Below, one piece after another: positions 63,327-64,000 of a stretch of 64,000 nt of DNA. The notes beneath the pieces are model-generated. The model made no database searches and was not told the origin of the DNA. It saw only the letters and a list, made by a program, of their open reading frames with translations. The stretch's first letter is position 1. Each line of letters opens with the position of its first letter. Source of the stretch: Chitinophaga fulva. GTDB taxonomy: Bacteria; Bacteroidota; Bacteroidia; Chitinophagales; Chitinophagaceae. Location: positions 1,116,001-1,180,000 of the forward strand of contig NZ_JABBGC010000001.1 of assembly GCF_012927205.1 (NCBI RefSeq), written 5' to 3'. The position numbers and the translations under genes were made by a program.

Positions 63327-63357
63327 TTTGATGATTAAAAGAAAACCTGTAGGTTTG
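63327..63357 (+). promoter_or_regulatory. Promoter of frr
   Basis: TTTG at 63327-63330, 19 bases, then TAGGTTTG at 63350-63357. One of the best Bacteroidota-type promoters in the window. Transcription would start near 63364, about 16 bases before the frr ATG at 63380. Confidence 0.65.
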
Positions 63358-63379
63358 CAGGCACTTAACTATTTATGTT

Positions 63380-63943
63380 ATGCAAGATGATCTAACGCTT
63401 ATCCTGGATGATGCAGCGGACTCGATGAAAAGAGCAATCGGGCACCTGGAACAGGAACTCACTAAAGTAAGGGCCGGTAAAGCCAATCCTCAGATACTGG
63501 ACGGTATTACTGTGGATTACTATGGCGCTCCTACCCCGCTTGCCCAGGTAGCCAATGTCAGCATCGCTGACGCCCGTACCCTGACCATTCAGCCTTGGGA
63601 AAAAAATATGTTGCAGCCTATCGAAAGGGCCATTATTGCAGCTAATATCGGCATCAACCCGCAGAATGATGGTATCATCATCCGTTTGTTCCTGCCGCCG
63701 CTTACAGAGGAAAGAAGAAAGGAATTTGTGAAGAGAGTAAACTCTGAAGGAGAACAGGCTAAGGTTGCCATCCGCAACATTCGCCGCGACGCGATCGAAG
63801 GCATCAAAAAACTGCAAAAAGACGGATTGAGCGAAGATACCGCTAAAGATGCGGAAGCTGATATTCAGACTGTGACCGATAAACACATCGTGCTCATCGA
63901 TAAACATTGCGAAGCAAAAGAGAAAGAAATCATGGCCATCTAA
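63380..63943 (+). CDS. frr: Ribosome recycling factor
   Basis: Frr splits the post-termination ribosome together with EF-G. The 187-residue length and segments are canonical: LEQELTKVRAGKANPQILDG at the start of the three-helix bundle, VDYYGAPTPLAQVANVSIAD in the hinge domain, RLFLPPLTEERRKEFVKRVN, and KLQKDGLSEDTAKDAEADIQ near the end. In many genomes pyrH precedes it; here the neighbour is the WecA-like gene, with its own promoter between. The last 57 bases of the window carry no further gene. Confidence 0.97.
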   Translation: MQDDLTLILDDAADSMKRAIGHLEQELTKVRAGKANPQILDGITVDYYGAPTPLAQVANVSIADARTLTIQPWEKNMLQPIERAIIAANIGINPQNDGIIIRLFLPPLTEERRKEFVKRVNSEGEQAKVAIRNIRRDAIEGIKKLQKDGLSEDTAKDAEADIQTVTDKHIVLIDKHCEAKEKEIMAI

Positions 63944-64000
63944 CCATCATTTCAGTAAAAATATAACAGCAGCGGAGAGACTTACACATCGTGTGTTTCT

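Overview
The window looks like a Bacteroidota chromosome, most likely Chitinophagaceae (a Chitinophaga-like genome). Reasons: promoters of the TAnnTTTG type with a TTTG element about 17-20 bases upstream, few Shine-Dalgarno sequences, a TonB-dependent receptor with a carboxypeptidase-like N-terminal domain, a DUF5686 protein, DUF6443-type Rhs proteins, an ileS-dksA/traR-like pair, and many lipoproteins. No rRNA, tRNA, CRISPR array, integrase or transposase was seen.

Layout. 1-4 kb: end of a BatA-type von Willebrand protein, rsgA, two tiny lipoproteins, a gamma carbonic anhydrase and a class III aminotransferase. 4-13.5 kb: an A+T-rich accessory island on the minus strand with two large secreted YD/Rhs proteins. 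The second ends in a lipase-like domain and is followed 2 bases later by a four-helix membrane protein, which looks like a toxin-immunity pair. Two further unrecognised small genes lie upstream. 13.6-20 kb: a DUF5686 outer-membrane protein with an overlapping small gene, then a membrane protein - winged-helix regulator - creD - dgkA - DUF1361 group in which two promoters share one palindromic operator. 20-32 kb: a propeller-barrel outer-membrane protein, a metallohydrolase, a flippase, arfB, dtd, a MazG-like enzyme, a YihY protein, glyS and a flavin reductase. 32-43 kb: mfd, a SIMPL protein, a large TonB-dependent receptor, a lipoprotein and a TPR-AAA/TPR-membrane protein pair. 43-50.8 kb: gyrB, an AsmA-like protein, an AraC regulator with a cysteine cluster, a candidate structured RNA and the remains of a GH92 alpha-mannosidase gene. 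51-64 kb: ileS, a histone-H1-like/DksA fusion, a glycosyltransferase-HAD fusion, an MsbA-like exporter, rbfA, an FtsX-like permease, a transketolase N-terminal half, a MraY/WecA-like transferase and frr.

How the genes work together. Most of the window is core housekeeping: ribosome assembly and recycling (rsgA, rbfA, frr), translation quality (dtd, arfB, glyS, ileS), DNA topology and repair (gyrB, mfd) and envelope assembly. The parts that stand out are the Rhs island, the operator shared by the regulator operon and creD, the TPR-AAA pair, the GT-HAD fusion whose phosphatase nucleophile is Asn instead of Asp, the H1-DksA fusion, the decayed GH92 gene next to a foldable intergenic RNA, and three families of fold-back intergenic repeats.
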